Source: Iodidimonas sp. SYSU 1G8
Lineage (GTDB): Bacteria; Pseudomonadota; Alphaproteobacteria; SMXS01
Length of the DNA: 64,000 nucleotides
Reading direction: 5' to 3'
Assembly (NCBI RefSeq): GCF_039655775.1
Contig: NZ_JBBYXJ010000001.1
Span: 1,883,501-1,947,500, forward strand
Positions 10,129-18,302 of this stretch are shown here, one piece after another. Below the pieces are notes generated by a model, which was given only the letters and a program-made list of their open reading frames with translations, was not told where the DNA came from and ran no database searches. Every line of letters begins with the position of its first letter. Positions within the stretch are counted from its first letter, which is position 1. A program made the translations under genes and the position numbers.

Positions 10129-10923
10129 TCACTGCACCATCGGGCCCAGAATGCCAGCCTGCGCCGCGAGCGCCGCGGCCTGGGTGCGGTTGTGCACGTT
10201 CAGCTTCTTCATGGCGTTTTCCAGATGGAAGCGCACCGTCGGCACCGACCGTTCGATGATGGTCGCGATCTCCGAATCCGTCTTGCCCAGCGCCACCCAG
10301 GACAGGCATTCCACCTCGCGCTCCGAAAGGCCGGTGTCGCCCGCGGTCATCGCCGGCGCGGGCACGTTCACCTCGGACCGCTGATCGAACACGCTCTCGA
10401 GGAACAGCAGCGCGACCAGCCGCAATTCGATGGAGTACCGCGCCAGCACCTCCTCGAATGGACGGACCTCCTCGCGCGCGACCCAGCCCATGGAACTGAC
10501 ACGCCCCAGCGGCATGTGGACCGGGATGGTGATGCCGCCGGCGATGTGACGCTCGGGCGTCAGGTGCCACTGACGCTGCTTGGCGCCGCTCGCGGCCGGC
10601 ATCATGGAGACCACGTCCTTGGAGCGCCAGATGAAGGGCTTGGTGGAGTAGCGGCACACGTTGGCGATCGGGCTGATGAGATTGAGCCGGTTGCGCTCCC
10701 AATCCTCGCGGAAGTCCACACTCCAGCCGAACAATTCGGCATAGGTCTTGCCGTCACGGGTGCGCGTCAGCAGCGGGTCGGAATAATCGGCGATACAGGA
10801 TGGATACGGCAATCCGATGATCGCCCCTACCCGTTTGGCGATATCGACCGCCTCTGCCGTGTCGCGGACATGCTCGAGCGCCTTGAGTAATGGCCCCAGA
10901 TCGCCGGACTCCCCGTCCGCCAT
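10129..10923 (-). CDS. LuxR-family regulator with degenerate autoinducer-binding domain
   Basis: 264-residue regulator. Residues about 15-170 match the acyl-homoserine-lactone binding domain; W75, P85, the PFIW tryptophan (W99) and the GGITIPVH strand align with LuxR/TraR, but positions equal to TraR Tyr61 and Asp70 appear to be Arg79 and Ser84. The C-terminus has a canonical LuxR helix-turn-helix starting LSEREVECLSWVALGKT. No luxI-type synthase is in the window, so it is a LuxR solo that probably senses something other than a typical lactone. ATG 10923 has GGGGAGA ten bases upstream; a frame 23 codons longer is possible. Lux-box-like palindromes lie before neighbouring oxygenase genes. Confidence 0.88.
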   Translation of the reverse strand: MADGESGDLGPLLKALEHVRDTAEAVDIAKRVGAIIGLPYPSCIADYSDPLLTRTRDGKTYAELFGWSVDFREDWERNRLNLISPIANVCRYSTKPFIWRSKDVVSMMPAASGAKQRQWHLTPERHIAGGITIPVHMPLGRVSSMGWVAREEVRPFEEVLARYSIELRLVALLFLESVFDQRSEVNVPAPAMTAGDTGLSEREVECLSWVALGKTDSEIATIIERSVPTVRFHLENAMKKLNVHNRTQAAALAAQAGILGPMVQ

Positions 10924-11020
10924 GCCAAAACGTCTCCCCGCGTGCCTATTGATGTACGCGGTCATGATAGCCGAGCCCATACGCCGCGTCACTTATCCTG
11001 GCATGCCTATCGTGGGCCGC

Positions 11021-11040
11021 CCCTGTCAAAACAGCCGGGG
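11021..11040. promoter_or_regulatory. Weak lux-box-like dyad upstream of Rieske gene 1
   Basis: CCCTGTCAAAACAGCCGGGG keeps the left half-site CCTGTC and pairs at five of the seven outer positions, but the right half is poor. It lies between the divergent LuxR-type gene and the first tandem Rieske gene. It is listed because three better copies of the same motif precede nearby genes; on its own it would not be called. Confidence 0.25.
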
Positions 11041-11132
11041 AAAATGAATCTGGCAAAAGAGTCAGACTCGCCGTTTTGCGTCGGAGTGTGGCATATTGGC
11101 ACGCACCTACAGGATTGAACGGGGAGATCGAG

Positions 11133-12506
11133 ATGACCGCTCACAGCGCCAGCTGGTACGCACAACCGGCCGAGAAATGGCCGGAGCCCAAACTCAAGGG
11201 CCACACCATTCCGGGCTACCGGTACCATTCGAAGGAATTTTTCCATGACGAATGGGAGAACATGTGGACGAAGGTCTGGCTGCTGCTCGGCCGCGAGGAC
11301 GAAATTCCGGAAGTCGGCGACTACCAGATGGAAGAGGTGGGTCCCGAGTCCATCCTGATGGTCCGCCAGGAGGACATGTCCATCAAGGCGTTCTACAATG
11401 TCTGCCAGCATCGCGGCGCGCGCCTGATCTTCAACGATCTGGGCACCGTCGACGCGTTCACCTGCCCCTATCATGGCTGGCGCTGGGAGATCGACGGCAG
11501 CCTGACCTTCGCGCTGGACCCCGAGGATTTCCCCGAGGGCGATCCCTGCGGCAAGCTGAAGCTGGAGCCGATCCGCTGCGAGACCTTCGCCGGCTTCATC
11601 TGGGTCAACATGGATCCCAACTGCGTGTCGCTGCAGGAATATCTCGGGCCGATCTGGGACGACTGGGCGCCCTATGAAATCCACAGCTGGAAGCGCTACC
11701 TGGCGCTGACCGCCACCATTCCCTGCAACTGGAAGGTGATCCTGGACAATTTCAACGAGTCCTATCACCTGCCCACCGTCCACCCGCAGGCCGACGCGAC
11801 GGTGGAGGAAAATTACAAGTGGACCCAGTTCGACATGGCCGAGGAAGGCCATGCGCGCATGTGGATGCAGTCGGGCATTCCGTCGCGCTCGCTGATCGAG
11901 CGTGGCGAGGAATTGCTGAAGCCGGGCCTGGCGTGGATGCTGGAGCAATGGGACCTCAACCCCGACGACTTCCGCGGCGGCCGCGAGTACGAAACCCGCG
12001 AGGCGCTGCAGAAGGCCATGCGCGAGAAGGGTCCGAAGATGGGCTACACCCACTTCGACAATCTGAAGGACCACCAGCTCACCGACACCTATCACTACTT
12101 CCTGTTCCCGAACTTCGCCGTGTCGCTGTGGGCCGACGGTTTCCACTTCCTGCGCGCCCGCCCGCATCCGACCGACCCGGGCCAGACCCTGTTCGACAAC
12201 TGGTGGTACGCGCCGGCGCCGGAAGGTCTGACCACGCCGGTGATGACCATCAACGGCCCGGTCGAGCGCGACGCCGAGGTCGAGCATGAAGTGTTCCAGT
12301 ATCTGGAGCGCAGCCTGAGCGGCCTGATCGATCAGGACATGGGCATCACCACCGGCCAGCAGCTCGGCTTCCGCAGCCGCGCCTACAAGGGCGTCTATCT
12401 GGCGAAGCAGGAGCACCGCATCCGCCGCTATCACGAGCTGATCGACGAATATATCGAGGGCATTCGCCCGGCGCCCAAGCGCAGCAGCGCCATCGCGGCG
12501 GAATAG
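11133..12506 (+). CDS. Rieske oxygenase alpha subunit, tandem copy 1
   Basis: 457-residue ring-hydroxylating-type oxygenase. Rieske ligands are C91/H93 and C111/H114 (CPYHGW). The catalytic iron motif is DNFNESYHLPTVH, with E209, H212 and H217; Glu replaces the usual bridging Asp. GGGGAGA precedes the ATG. It is the first of three tandem paralogues (also 12665 and 14197) that share nearly all motif residues, including KVWLLLGR and the C-terminal AIAAE. A hairpin terminator follows, so each copy seems separately transcribed. No electron-transfer partner is encoded nearby. It is divergent from the LuxR-type gene. Substrate unknown; different copies may hydroxylate different positions or intermediates. 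Confidence 0.93.
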   Translation: MTAHSASWYAQPAEKWPEPKLKGHTIPGYRYHSKEFFHDEWENMWTKVWLLLGREDEIPEVGDYQMEEVGPESILMVRQEDMSIKAFYNVCQHRGARLIFNDLGTVDAFTCPYHGWRWEIDGSLTFALDPEDFPEGDPCGKLKLEPIRCETFAGFIWVNMDPNCVSLQEYLGPIWDDWAPYEIHSWKRYLALTATIPCNWKVILDNFNESYHLPTVHPQADATVEENYKWTQFDMAEEGHARMWMQSGIPSRSLIERGEELLKPGLAWMLEQWDLNPDDFRGGREYETREALQKAMREKGPKMGYTHFDNLKDHQLTDTYHYFLFPNFAVSLWADGFHFLRARPHPTDPGQTLFDNWWYAPAPEGLTTPVMTINGPVERDAEVEHEVFQYLERSLSGLIDQDMGITTGQQLGFRSRAYKGVYLAKQEHRIRRYHELIDEYIEGIRPAPKRSSAIAAE

Positions 12507-12525
12507 GCCTGAACGGCAAGACCGG

Positions 12526-12549
12526 AAAGGGGCGCTTCGGCGCCCCTTT
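12526..12549 (+). terminator. Intrinsic terminator after Rieske copy 1
   Basis: Ten-bp stem AAAGGGGCGC with TTCG tetraloop and matching GCGCCCCTTT. Nearly the same hairpin follows Rieske copy 2, consistent with duplication of a whole transcription unit. Confidence 0.88.
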
Positions 12550-12586
12550 CTTCGTCTGCCGCCCCGCTCCGTTGGTTGGGTTCAGG

Positions 12587-12606
12587 GCCTATCAGAGTCA
12601 ACAGGT
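12587..12606. promoter_or_regulatory. Lux-box-like operator upstream of Rieske gene 2
   Basis: GCCTATCAGAGTCAACAGGT has the CCTrTC-N6-rAyAGG dyad of the neighbouring sites. A GATAAT hexamer starts 22 bases after its end (12628-12633), the spacing expected when a LuxR protein bound at the -35 position recruits polymerase. The Rieske ATG is 58 bases downstream. Confidence 0.6.
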
Positions 12607-12627
12607 GACGCACCCTGCCCCGTGCCG

Positions 12628-12633
12628 GATAAT
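12628..12633 (+). promoter_or_regulatory. Candidate -10 element of Rieske gene 2
   Basis: GATAAT, five of six matches to the sigma-70 consensus, with no good -35 but with a lux-box-like site in its place 21 bases upstream. This arrangement is typical of activator-dependent LuxR promoters. Confidence 0.5.
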
Positions 12634-12664
12634 GCGGCCACCTTATTCAACGGGGAGTTGACCG

Positions 12665-14050
12665 ATGACCACACCGAATCCCGCCTGGGCCAAGGAGCCC
12701 GCGCCCCGCTATCCCGAGCCCAGCTTCAAGGGCAGCAAGATCGAGGGTTTCCGCTATCACTCGAAGGAATTCTTCGAGAAGGAATGGGAATATATGTGGA
12801 CCAAGGTGTGGCTGCTGCTCGGCCGCGCCGATGAAATCCCCGAGACCGGCGACTATCAGCAGGAAGAGGTCGGCCCGGAATCCATCCTCATGGTGCGCCA
12901 GGAAGACGGCGGCATCCGTGCCTTCTACAATGTCTGCCAGCATCGCGGCGCGCGGCTGATCTTCAACGATGTCGGCACGGTCGATGCCTTCACCTGCCCC
13001 TATCATGGCTGGCGCTGGGAAATCGACGGCCAGCTCACCTTCGCGCTGGACCCCGAGGATTTCCCCGAGGGCGATCCCTGCGGCAAGCTGACGCTGAACG
13101 AGATCCGCTGCGAGGTGTTCGCCGGCTTCATCTGGGTCAACATGGACCCGGACTGCGTGACGCTGAAGGAATATCTCGGCCCGCTGTGGGACGAGTGGGC
13201 CGCCTACGAGATGGACCACTGGAAGCGCTATCTGGCGCAGACCTGCACGGCGCCGATCAACTGGAAGGTGATCCTGGACAATTTCAACGAGTCCTATCAC
13301 CTGCCGACCGTTCACCCGCAGGCCGCCGGCAAGACAGAGGAAAGCTATCTCTCGACCCAGTACGACATGGCGCCGGAAGGCCACGCCCGCATGTGGATGC
13401 AGTCGGGCAAGCCGTCCAAGCAGATGGAATGGAATGGCGGCCAGGTGAAGATCGAGCCGGTGCTCGAGCGCCAGCTGCGCCTGTGGGAGCTGGATCCGGA
13501 CGAGTTCCGCGGCGGCCGTGAATACGAAACCCGCGAGGCCATCCAGCAGGCCATGCGCAAGCTGGGCAAGTCGCGCGGCTACAACCATTTCGACAACCTC
13601 CGCGACCATCAGCTCACGGACGTCTACCACTACTTCCTGTTCCCCAATTTCGCGGTGTCGCTGTGGGCCACGGGCTTCCACTTCCTGCGCGCGCGGCCGC
13701 ATCCGACCGACCCGACCCAGAGCGTGTTCGACCACTGGTGGTATTCGCCCGTGCCGTTCGATCTGGAGACGCCGATCCACACGCCGAACGGCACCTTCAA
13801 GGCCGGCGACGAAGCCGAGCATGAAGTGTTCAACTATGGCGAACAGAGCCTGGGCCTGCTGATCGACCAGGACATGGGCGTGACCACCGGCCAGCAGCTG
13901 GGCTTCCGCAGCCGCGCCTTCAAGGGCGTGTACCTGTCGGGCCAGGAGGCACGTATCCGCCGCTATCACGAAGTCATCGACGAGTACATCGAAGGCAAGG
14001 GCAAGCGGAAGGTGGACAGCACGCCGCACACGGCCATCGCCGCCGAATAG
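12665..14050 (+). CDS. Rieske oxygenase alpha subunit, tandem copy 2
   Basis: 461-residue paralogue of the copy at 11133. Rieske ligands C91/H93 and C111/H114 and the iron motif NFNESYHLPTVH (E209, H212, H217) are at identical positions, so the fold and active site are intact. It differs mainly between residues 220 and 280, the region that lines the substrate pocket in this family, and near the C-terminus (KGKRKVDSTPH), which hints at a different substrate or regiospecificity. ACGGGGAGTTGACCG precedes the ATG. A lux-box-like site and GATAAT lie upstream; an intrinsic terminator follows. Confidence 0.93.
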   Translation: MTTPNPAWAKEPAPRYPEPSFKGSKIEGFRYHSKEFFEKEWEYMWTKVWLLLGRADEIPETGDYQQEEVGPESILMVRQEDGGIRAFYNVCQHRGARLIFNDVGTVDAFTCPYHGWRWEIDGQLTFALDPEDFPEGDPCGKLTLNEIRCEVFAGFIWVNMDPDCVTLKEYLGPLWDEWAAYEMDHWKRYLAQTCTAPINWKVILDNFNESYHLPTVHPQAAGKTEESYLSTQYDMAPEGHARMWMQSGKPSKQMEWNGGQVKIEPVLERQLRLWELDPDEFRGGREYETREAIQQAMRKLGKSRGYNHFDNLRDHQLTDVYHYFLFPNFAVSLWATGFHFLRARPHPTDPTQSVFDHWWYSPVPFDLETPIHTPNGTFKAGDEAEHEVFNYGEQSLGLLIDQDMGVTTGQQLGFRSRAFKGVYLSGQEARIRRYHEVIDEYIEGKGKRKVDSTPHTAIAAE

Positions 14051-14070
14051 AGACAGTCCTACAGACGGAC

Positions 14071-14097
14071 AAAAGGGGCGCTTCGGCGCCCCTTTTT
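14071..14097 (+). terminator. Intrinsic terminator after Rieske copy 2
   Basis: Eleven-bp stem AAAAGGGGCGC, TTCG loop, matching arm and T5. Core identical to the terminator after copy 1. Confidence 0.9.
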
Positions 14098-14106
14098 ATT
14101 GGGCAC

Positions 14107-14126
14107 GCCTGTCAGAATCGATAGGT
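14107..14126. promoter_or_regulatory. Lux-box-like operator upstream of Rieske gene 3
   Basis: GCCTGTCAGAATCGATAGGT has the dyad CCTGTC-N6-GATAGG and matches the site before Rieske gene 2 at 17 of 20 positions or close to it. A TAGTAT hexamer at 14151-14156 could be the -10 element. The Rieske ATG is 70 bases downstream. Confidence 0.6.
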
Positions 14127-14196
14127 GACAAGAGCCCCGGCCGTTCTGAATAGTATGTCCGGGAAGCGACGTCAGGCGTGAGCGGGAGATCACGCA

Positions 14197-15567
14197 ATGA
14201 CATTACATACATCGGCCTGGTACGCGACCGGCCCGGCGAAATGGCCGCAGCAGACGCTGCGCGGGCACACGATTCCAGGCTATCGCTACACGTCCAAGGC
14301 CTTCGCCGCTCAGGAATGGGAAAAGGTCTGGACCAAGGTCTGGCTGCTGCTCGGCCGCGAGGATGAAATCCCCGAAGCCGGTGACTACCAGATGGAGGAG
14401 GTCGGCCCTGAATCCTTCATCATGGTCCGCCAGCACGACGGCGCCATCAAGGCCTACTACAATGTCTGCCTGCACCGGGGCGCACGGCTGATCTTCAACG
14501 AAGTGGGCACGGCGGACGCCTTCACCTGTCCCTATCATGGCTGGCGCTGGGAAATCGACGGCAGCCTGACCCATGCCCAGGACGCCGAGGATTTCCCGGA
14601 GGGCGATCCCTGCGGCAAGCTGACGCTGACCGAAATCCGCTGCGAGACCTTCGCCGGTTTCGTGTGGGTGAACATGGACCCCGACTGCGTGTCGCTGCGC
14701 GAGTATCTCGGTCCGGTCTGGGGCGACTGGCAGCCCTACCAGATCCATACATGGAAGCGCTATCTGGCGCTGACGGCGAACGTGCCGGTGAACTGGAAGG
14801 TGATCCTGGACAATTTCAACGAGTCCTACCACCTGCCCGCCGTCCATCCCCAGGCCGACGCCACCGTCGAGGAAAACTATCGCTGGACCCAGTTCGACAT
14901 GGCCGATGAAGGCCATAACCGTATGTGGATGCAGTCCGGCTCGCCCTCGCACCGGCTGATCGGCAGCGGCCAGCCGCTGATCAAGCCGGCGCTCGAGGGC
15001 GCGCTGAGAGCATGGGAGCTCGACCCCGCCGATTTCGAGGGCCGCGAGTTCGAGACGCGCGAGGCGCTGCAGCAGGCCAAACGCAGACTGGGACCCGCGC
15101 GCGGCTATACTTATTTCAACGACCTGCGCGATCACCAGTTGACCGACACCTATCACTACTTCCTGTTCCCGAACTTCGCCGTGTCGATCTGGGCCGAAGG
15201 TTTCCACTTCCTGCGCGCCCGGCCGCACCCGACCGACCCGGAACAGTGCGTGTTCGACAACTGGTGGTACGCGCCGGCGCCGGAGGGCGTCACCACGCCG
15301 GTGATGACCGCGGCCGGCCCGGTCGAGCGCGATGCCGAGGTGGAGCACGTCGTGTTCAATTTCGGCGAGCAGTCGCTGGGCGAGCCGATCGACCAGGACA
15401 TGGCCGTCACGCCCGGCCAGCAGCTGGGCTTCCGCTCCCGCGCCTACAAGGGCGTCTACCTGGCGAAGCAGGAACACCGGATCCGGCGCTTCCACGAGGT
15501 GATCGACGACTATATCGAGGGACGTCGTCCGGCACCGAGACGCAGCGAAGCCATCGCCGCGGAATAG
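14197..15567 (+). CDS. Rieske oxygenase alpha subunit, tandem copy 3
   Basis: 456-residue paralogue of the two preceding genes, with Rieske ligands C91/H93 and C111/H114 and iron motif NFNESYHLPAVH (E209, H212, H217). It is closer to copy 1 than to copy 2 in the stretch before the C-terminus (APAPEG..TTPVMT). GCGGGAGATCACGCA precedes the ATG at 14197. It has its own upstream lux-box-like site, so all of copies 2 and 3, and perhaps 1, seem to answer to the same regulator. The gene is convergent with the VOC protein at 15618. Confidence 0.93.
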   Translation: MTLHTSAWYATGPAKWPQQTLRGHTIPGYRYTSKAFAAQEWEKVWTKVWLLLGREDEIPEAGDYQMEEVGPESFIMVRQHDGAIKAYYNVCLHRGARLIFNEVGTADAFTCPYHGWRWEIDGSLTHAQDAEDFPEGDPCGKLTLTEIRCETFAGFVWVNMDPDCVSLREYLGPVWGDWQPYQIHTWKRYLALTANVPVNWKVILDNFNESYHLPAVHPQADATVEENYRWTQFDMADEGHNRMWMQSGSPSHRLIGSGQPLIKPALEGALRAWELDPADFEGREFETREALQQAKRRLGPARGYTYFNDLRDHQLTDTYHYFLFPNFAVSIWAEGFHFLRARPHPTDPEQCVFDNWWYAPAPEGVTTPVMTAAGPVERDAEVEHVVFNFGEQSLGEPIDQDMAVTPGQQLGFRSRAYKGVYLAKQEHRIRRFHEVIDDYIEGRRPAPRRSEAIAAE

Positions 15568-15583
15568 TCCCGCCCGTTGCGGG

Positions 15584-15601
15584 GAAGGGCCACCGCCCTT
15601 C
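15584..15601. terminator. Possible terminator hairpin between convergent genes
   Basis: GAAGGGC-CACC-GCCCTTC hairpin in the 50-bp gap between Rieske copy 3 and the convergent VOC gene. No long T run on either strand, so efficiency is uncertain. Confidence 0.45.
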
Positions 15602-15617
15602 TCCGTCGAGGCTTGCG

Positions 15618-16136
15618 TCAGGGCCGGACGATGACGCTCTTCCCGTCCCAGGTCCGGGCGCGGTCCGAGACCATGCGATAGAGGTCGCGGATGCCCTTGT
15701 AGTCGGTATAGAGCTCGACCATGCCGTTGCTCATGTGGCGGGCGTCCATGTAGCAGGTGCGGGTTTCCCTGGTGCCGAAGATCATCGCGGTCGGGCAGCC
15801 CATGGCTTCGTAACGTGCCCGCTCGGCCTCGAAATCCTCGCAGAGCACGGCGACATGGTGGAAGCCTTCCTGCCCCTTCGGCCAGGTGTCGCGGTAGCAG
15901 GACGGGCCGTCATAATGCTGCTGGATCAGCTCGATCTGGATCGGCCCGGCCTGGCACAGCGCCGCCGACAGTTCCATTTCGGCCGGCTGGCCGCGGTACA
16001 GCACCTCCGGCAGCTTGATGTGCTCCAGCAGCACGAACGGGCCGATGCCGAACGTCTTGCTGAAGCGCGCGGCGGCGGCTTCGATATCGTTGACCACATA
16101 GGCCTGTTGCACGATCGCGCCGTACGGCATGTCCAT
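15618..16136 (-). CDS. VOC (glyoxalase/dioxygenase-fold) family protein
   Basis: 172-residue protein with two beta-alpha-beta-beta-beta modules of the vicinal oxygen chelate fold: the first from about residue 7 (YVVNDIEAAAARFSKTFGIGPF), the second from GFHHVAVLCEDF. H in the HHVAVL strand and E in MVELY are candidate metal ligands. Members include glyoxalases, epimerases and extradiol dioxygenases; this sequence most resembles the uncharacterised glyoxalase-like group in catabolic islands. ATG 16136 follows GGGGAGA at eight bases. It is divergent from the P450 at 16279 with a perfect lux-box-like palindrome between, so the two are probably co-regulated. Reaction unknown. Confidence 0.82.
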   Translation of the reverse strand: MDMPYGAIVQQAYVVNDIEAAAARFSKTFGIGPFVLLEHIKLPEVLYRGQPAEMELSAALCQAGPIQIELIQQHYDGPSCYRDTWPKGQEGFHHVAVLCEDFEAERARYEAMGCPTAMIFGTRETRTCYMDARHMSNGMVELYTDYKGIRDLYRMVSDRARTWDGKSVIVRP

Positions 16137-16186
16137 GCCCGTTTCTCCCCATTGTTCCCAGCCTCCTAGATAACCGCTCCCCGGCG

Positions 16187-16206
16187 ACCTGTCAGCCCTG
16201 ACAGGT
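16187..16206. promoter_or_regulatory. Lux-box-like palindrome between VOC and P450 genes
   Basis: ACCTGTCAGCCCTGACAGGT is a near-perfect 20-bp palindrome: seven outer base pairs plus two inner pairs match. It equals the classical Vibrio lux box at 14 of 20 positions, including both ACCTGT and ACAGGT ends. It lies in the 142-bp divergent spacer and could activate both genes. It is the best of four related sites in 5.2 kb. Confidence 0.68.
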
Positions 16207-16278
16207 GTGGAACACGAGCCCTTGATCCAAGCTGGAGACCGGATCACTCTCCGGCGGCAGCAAGAGGGAAGAATTGTC

Positions 16279-17529
16279 GTGACGAAACTCGACCAAATGA
16301 ACTTCTTCGACCCGCAGACCGTGGAATGCCCCTTCGGGTTTTATCAGGCGGCGCGGGCGGAAGCGCCGGTCTACAAGCTGCCCAACAGCCCGATCCCGGG
16401 CCGGGACGTCTGGCTGGTCACGCCCTACAAGCTGGTGCATGACGTGCTGCGCGACTGGCGGACCTATTCCAACCGCTTCGCCAGCCTGATGAGCGCGCGG
16501 GGCCAACGCGACCCGGACGTGGAGGCGATCATGTCCGAGGGCTTTCCGCCGGTCGAGACCATGCTGACCCAGGACCCGCCCGAGCAGAAGAACTACCGCA
16601 ACCTGGTGAACAAGGCGTTCAGCGCCGCCCGCGTGAATTCCATGGAGGCCTACATCACCCGGATCTGCGACGAGCGGATCGACGAGATGCTGAAGACCAC
16701 GGAATGCGATTTCTTCGAGAGCTTCGCCATTCCGCTGCCTGTGTTCGTCATCGCCGACCAGCTCGGCGTGCCGCGCGCCGACCTGCCCGCGTTCAAGCGC
16801 TGGTCCGACGACGTCATCGCCAGCCTGAGCCAGATGGGCGGCAAGGAACAGCAGCTGCAGGGCGCGCGCTCGGTCGTCGAGATGCACAAATACTTCGCCA
16901 GGGTCCTCGAAAACCGCCGCGCCGAGCCGCAGGACGACATCATCAGCGATCTGGCCAACGCCACGCTGGACGACGGCCGCCTGCTGAACATGTCCGAGGC
17001 GCTGTCGATCCTGCAACAGCTACTCGTCGCCGGCAACGAGACCACCACCAACGCGCTGGCCGGCGGCCTGGCCTACATTCTCGAGACGCCCGGCCTCGCC
17101 GACCGGCTGGCGGCCGATCCGTCGCTGATCCCCAACGTGGTCGAGGAAATCCTGCGCCTGGAAGCGCCGACCAAGCACATGTGGCGCATCGTCAAGCATG
17201 ACACCGAACTGGGCGGCGTCGCGCTGCCGGAGGGCGCGATCCTGCTGCTGAGCTACGATGCCGCGAACCGTGACGAGGCCAAGTTCGACGATGGCGAGGC
17301 GTTCGATCCCTGCCGCAAGAACGCCGGCGCCCACCTTTCCTTCGGCCTCGGCACCCATTTCTGCGTCGGCGCGCTGCTGGCGCGCAAGGAGATGGCCATT
17401 GCCTACGAGCGCCTGTTCACGCGTTTGACCGATCTGCGGCTGACGCCGGGCAGGAACGAGCTGCGCCACATCGTCAGTATCCTGCACCGCGGCCTGACCG
17501 GCCTGCACGTCAGCTACCGCGCGCGCTGA
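16279..17529 (+). CDS. Cytochrome P450 (1)
   Basis: 416-residue soluble bacterial P450. The heme motif is FGLGTHFCVG with the thiolate ligand at C362; the I-helix oxygen-activation motif is AGNETTTN and the K-helix ExxR is EILR. It catalyses NAD(P)H-dependent monooxygenation of an unknown hydrophobic substrate with ferredoxin and reductase partners not seen here. GTG 16279 is chosen because GAGGGAAG lies just upstream; ATG (MNFFDPQ) six codons later is an alternative. It is divergent from the VOC gene, shares a lux-box-like site with it, and is convergent with a TetR gene. Confidence 0.93.
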   Translation: MTKLDQMNFFDPQTVECPFGFYQAARAEAPVYKLPNSPIPGRDVWLVTPYKLVHDVLRDWRTYSNRFASLMSARGQRDPDVEAIMSEGFPPVETMLTQDPPEQKNYRNLVNKAFSAARVNSMEAYITRICDERIDEMLKTTECDFFESFAIPLPVFVIADQLGVPRADLPAFKRWSDDVIASLSQMGGKEQQLQGARSVVEMHKYFARVLENRRAEPQDDIISDLANATLDDGRLLNMSEALSILQQLLVAGNETTTNALAGGLAYILETPGLADRLAADPSLIPNVVEEILRLEAPTKHMWRIVKHDTELGGVALPEGAILLLSYDAANRDEAKFDDGEAFDPCRKNAGAHLSFGLGTHFCVGALLARKEMAIAYERLFTRLTDLRLTPGRNELRHIVSILHRGLTGLHVSYRAR

Positions 17530-17547
17530 ACCGACGGGGCCCGATCT

Positions 17548-18222
17548 CTAGAGAAGATTGCTCTGGCACGCCTGGAGATGCTTGCGGACCGCGTCGGCGG
17601 TCGCGCCCTGGGTGATGCTCCCCAGGGTCAGGAGCATGACGTATTTCTGCCGCTCCGCCAGCTGTTCGGACGGCAGCTGACCGACCGCCCAGTCATGCAC
17701 CACGGCATACTCATGATTGGCGAGTTCGGACGCCACGAGCTCCACATTGACCCACGGCAGCAGGTCGCCGTCCCGCTTCAGGGCATCGAGCATGCGCGCG
17801 TAGTTGGTGGACGTGATGCGGCGCAGCAGGTCGCGCACGATGTTGTCGGCGCTGCCGGAGAAATAAACCGTCACCATCGCGCGGGCATATTCCGGCATGC
17901 GCATGATCTCGTCGGCGATCCACTGGATCCGCGTGATCTCGCCCTCGAGGCCGCCGCCGCTCTGTTGCCGCCCGCGCTCGATCTGCTCCTCGAGCAATTC
18001 GGACACGGCCGAGGCGATCAGCGTCTCCTTGTTGCCGTAGATGTTGTACAGGGTCGCCGAAGCAACCTGCGAGCGTTCAGCCAGCAAGCGCATGGTGACG
18101 CCGTCATAACCGGCTTCGGCGATCAGTTTGCGGGTTTCCTCGAGCACACGGACGCGGCGGCGCGCCATGGACTCGCTCGCGTAGGAAGACCGCTTCTGCA
18201 CTGCCGCGCTCACTCGACTCAT
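17548..18222 (-). CDS. TetR/AcrR family transcriptional regulator (C)
   Basis: 224-residue repressor. The DNA-binding domain spans about residues 20-70, with ETRKLIAEAGYDGVTMRLLA followed by SQVASATLYNIYGNKETL. It is not close to the TetR paralogues at 4570 and 7015. The start at 18222 is placed after GGAACAGAAG; two upstream in-frame ATGs are possible. It sits between two P450 genes: convergent with the one at 16279 and divergent from the one at 18551, the more likely target. A 13-bp palindrome lies in the shared spacer. Confidence 0.86.
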   Translation of the reverse strand: MSRVSAAVQKRSSYASESMARRRVRVLEETRKLIAEAGYDGVTMRLLAERSQVASATLYNIYGNKETLIASAVSELLEEQIERGRQQSGGGLEGEITRIQWIADEIMRMPEYARAMVTVYFSGSADNIVRDLLRRITSTNYARMLDALKRDGDLLPWVNVELVASELANHEYAVVHDWAVGQLPSEQLAERQKYVMLLTLGSITQGATADAVRKHLQACQSNLL

Positions 18223-18302
18223 CTTCTGTTCCGCACCCATCGATTGTTGAGACCGGAAGGCTGGAGCAAATTCCAACCTTCACTGACGCTTGTATCGCCG
18301 CA

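Noticed and set aside
11059-11069. GAGTC-A-GACTC palindrome before Rieske copy 1
   Set aside because: Perfect but short, and no similar element precedes the other copies; not called as a site.
10981-11132. Second lux-box-like site before Rieske copy 1
   Set aside because: Half-sites CCTATC and CCTGTC occur, but no pair has the right spacing and orientation apart from the weak dyad already listed.
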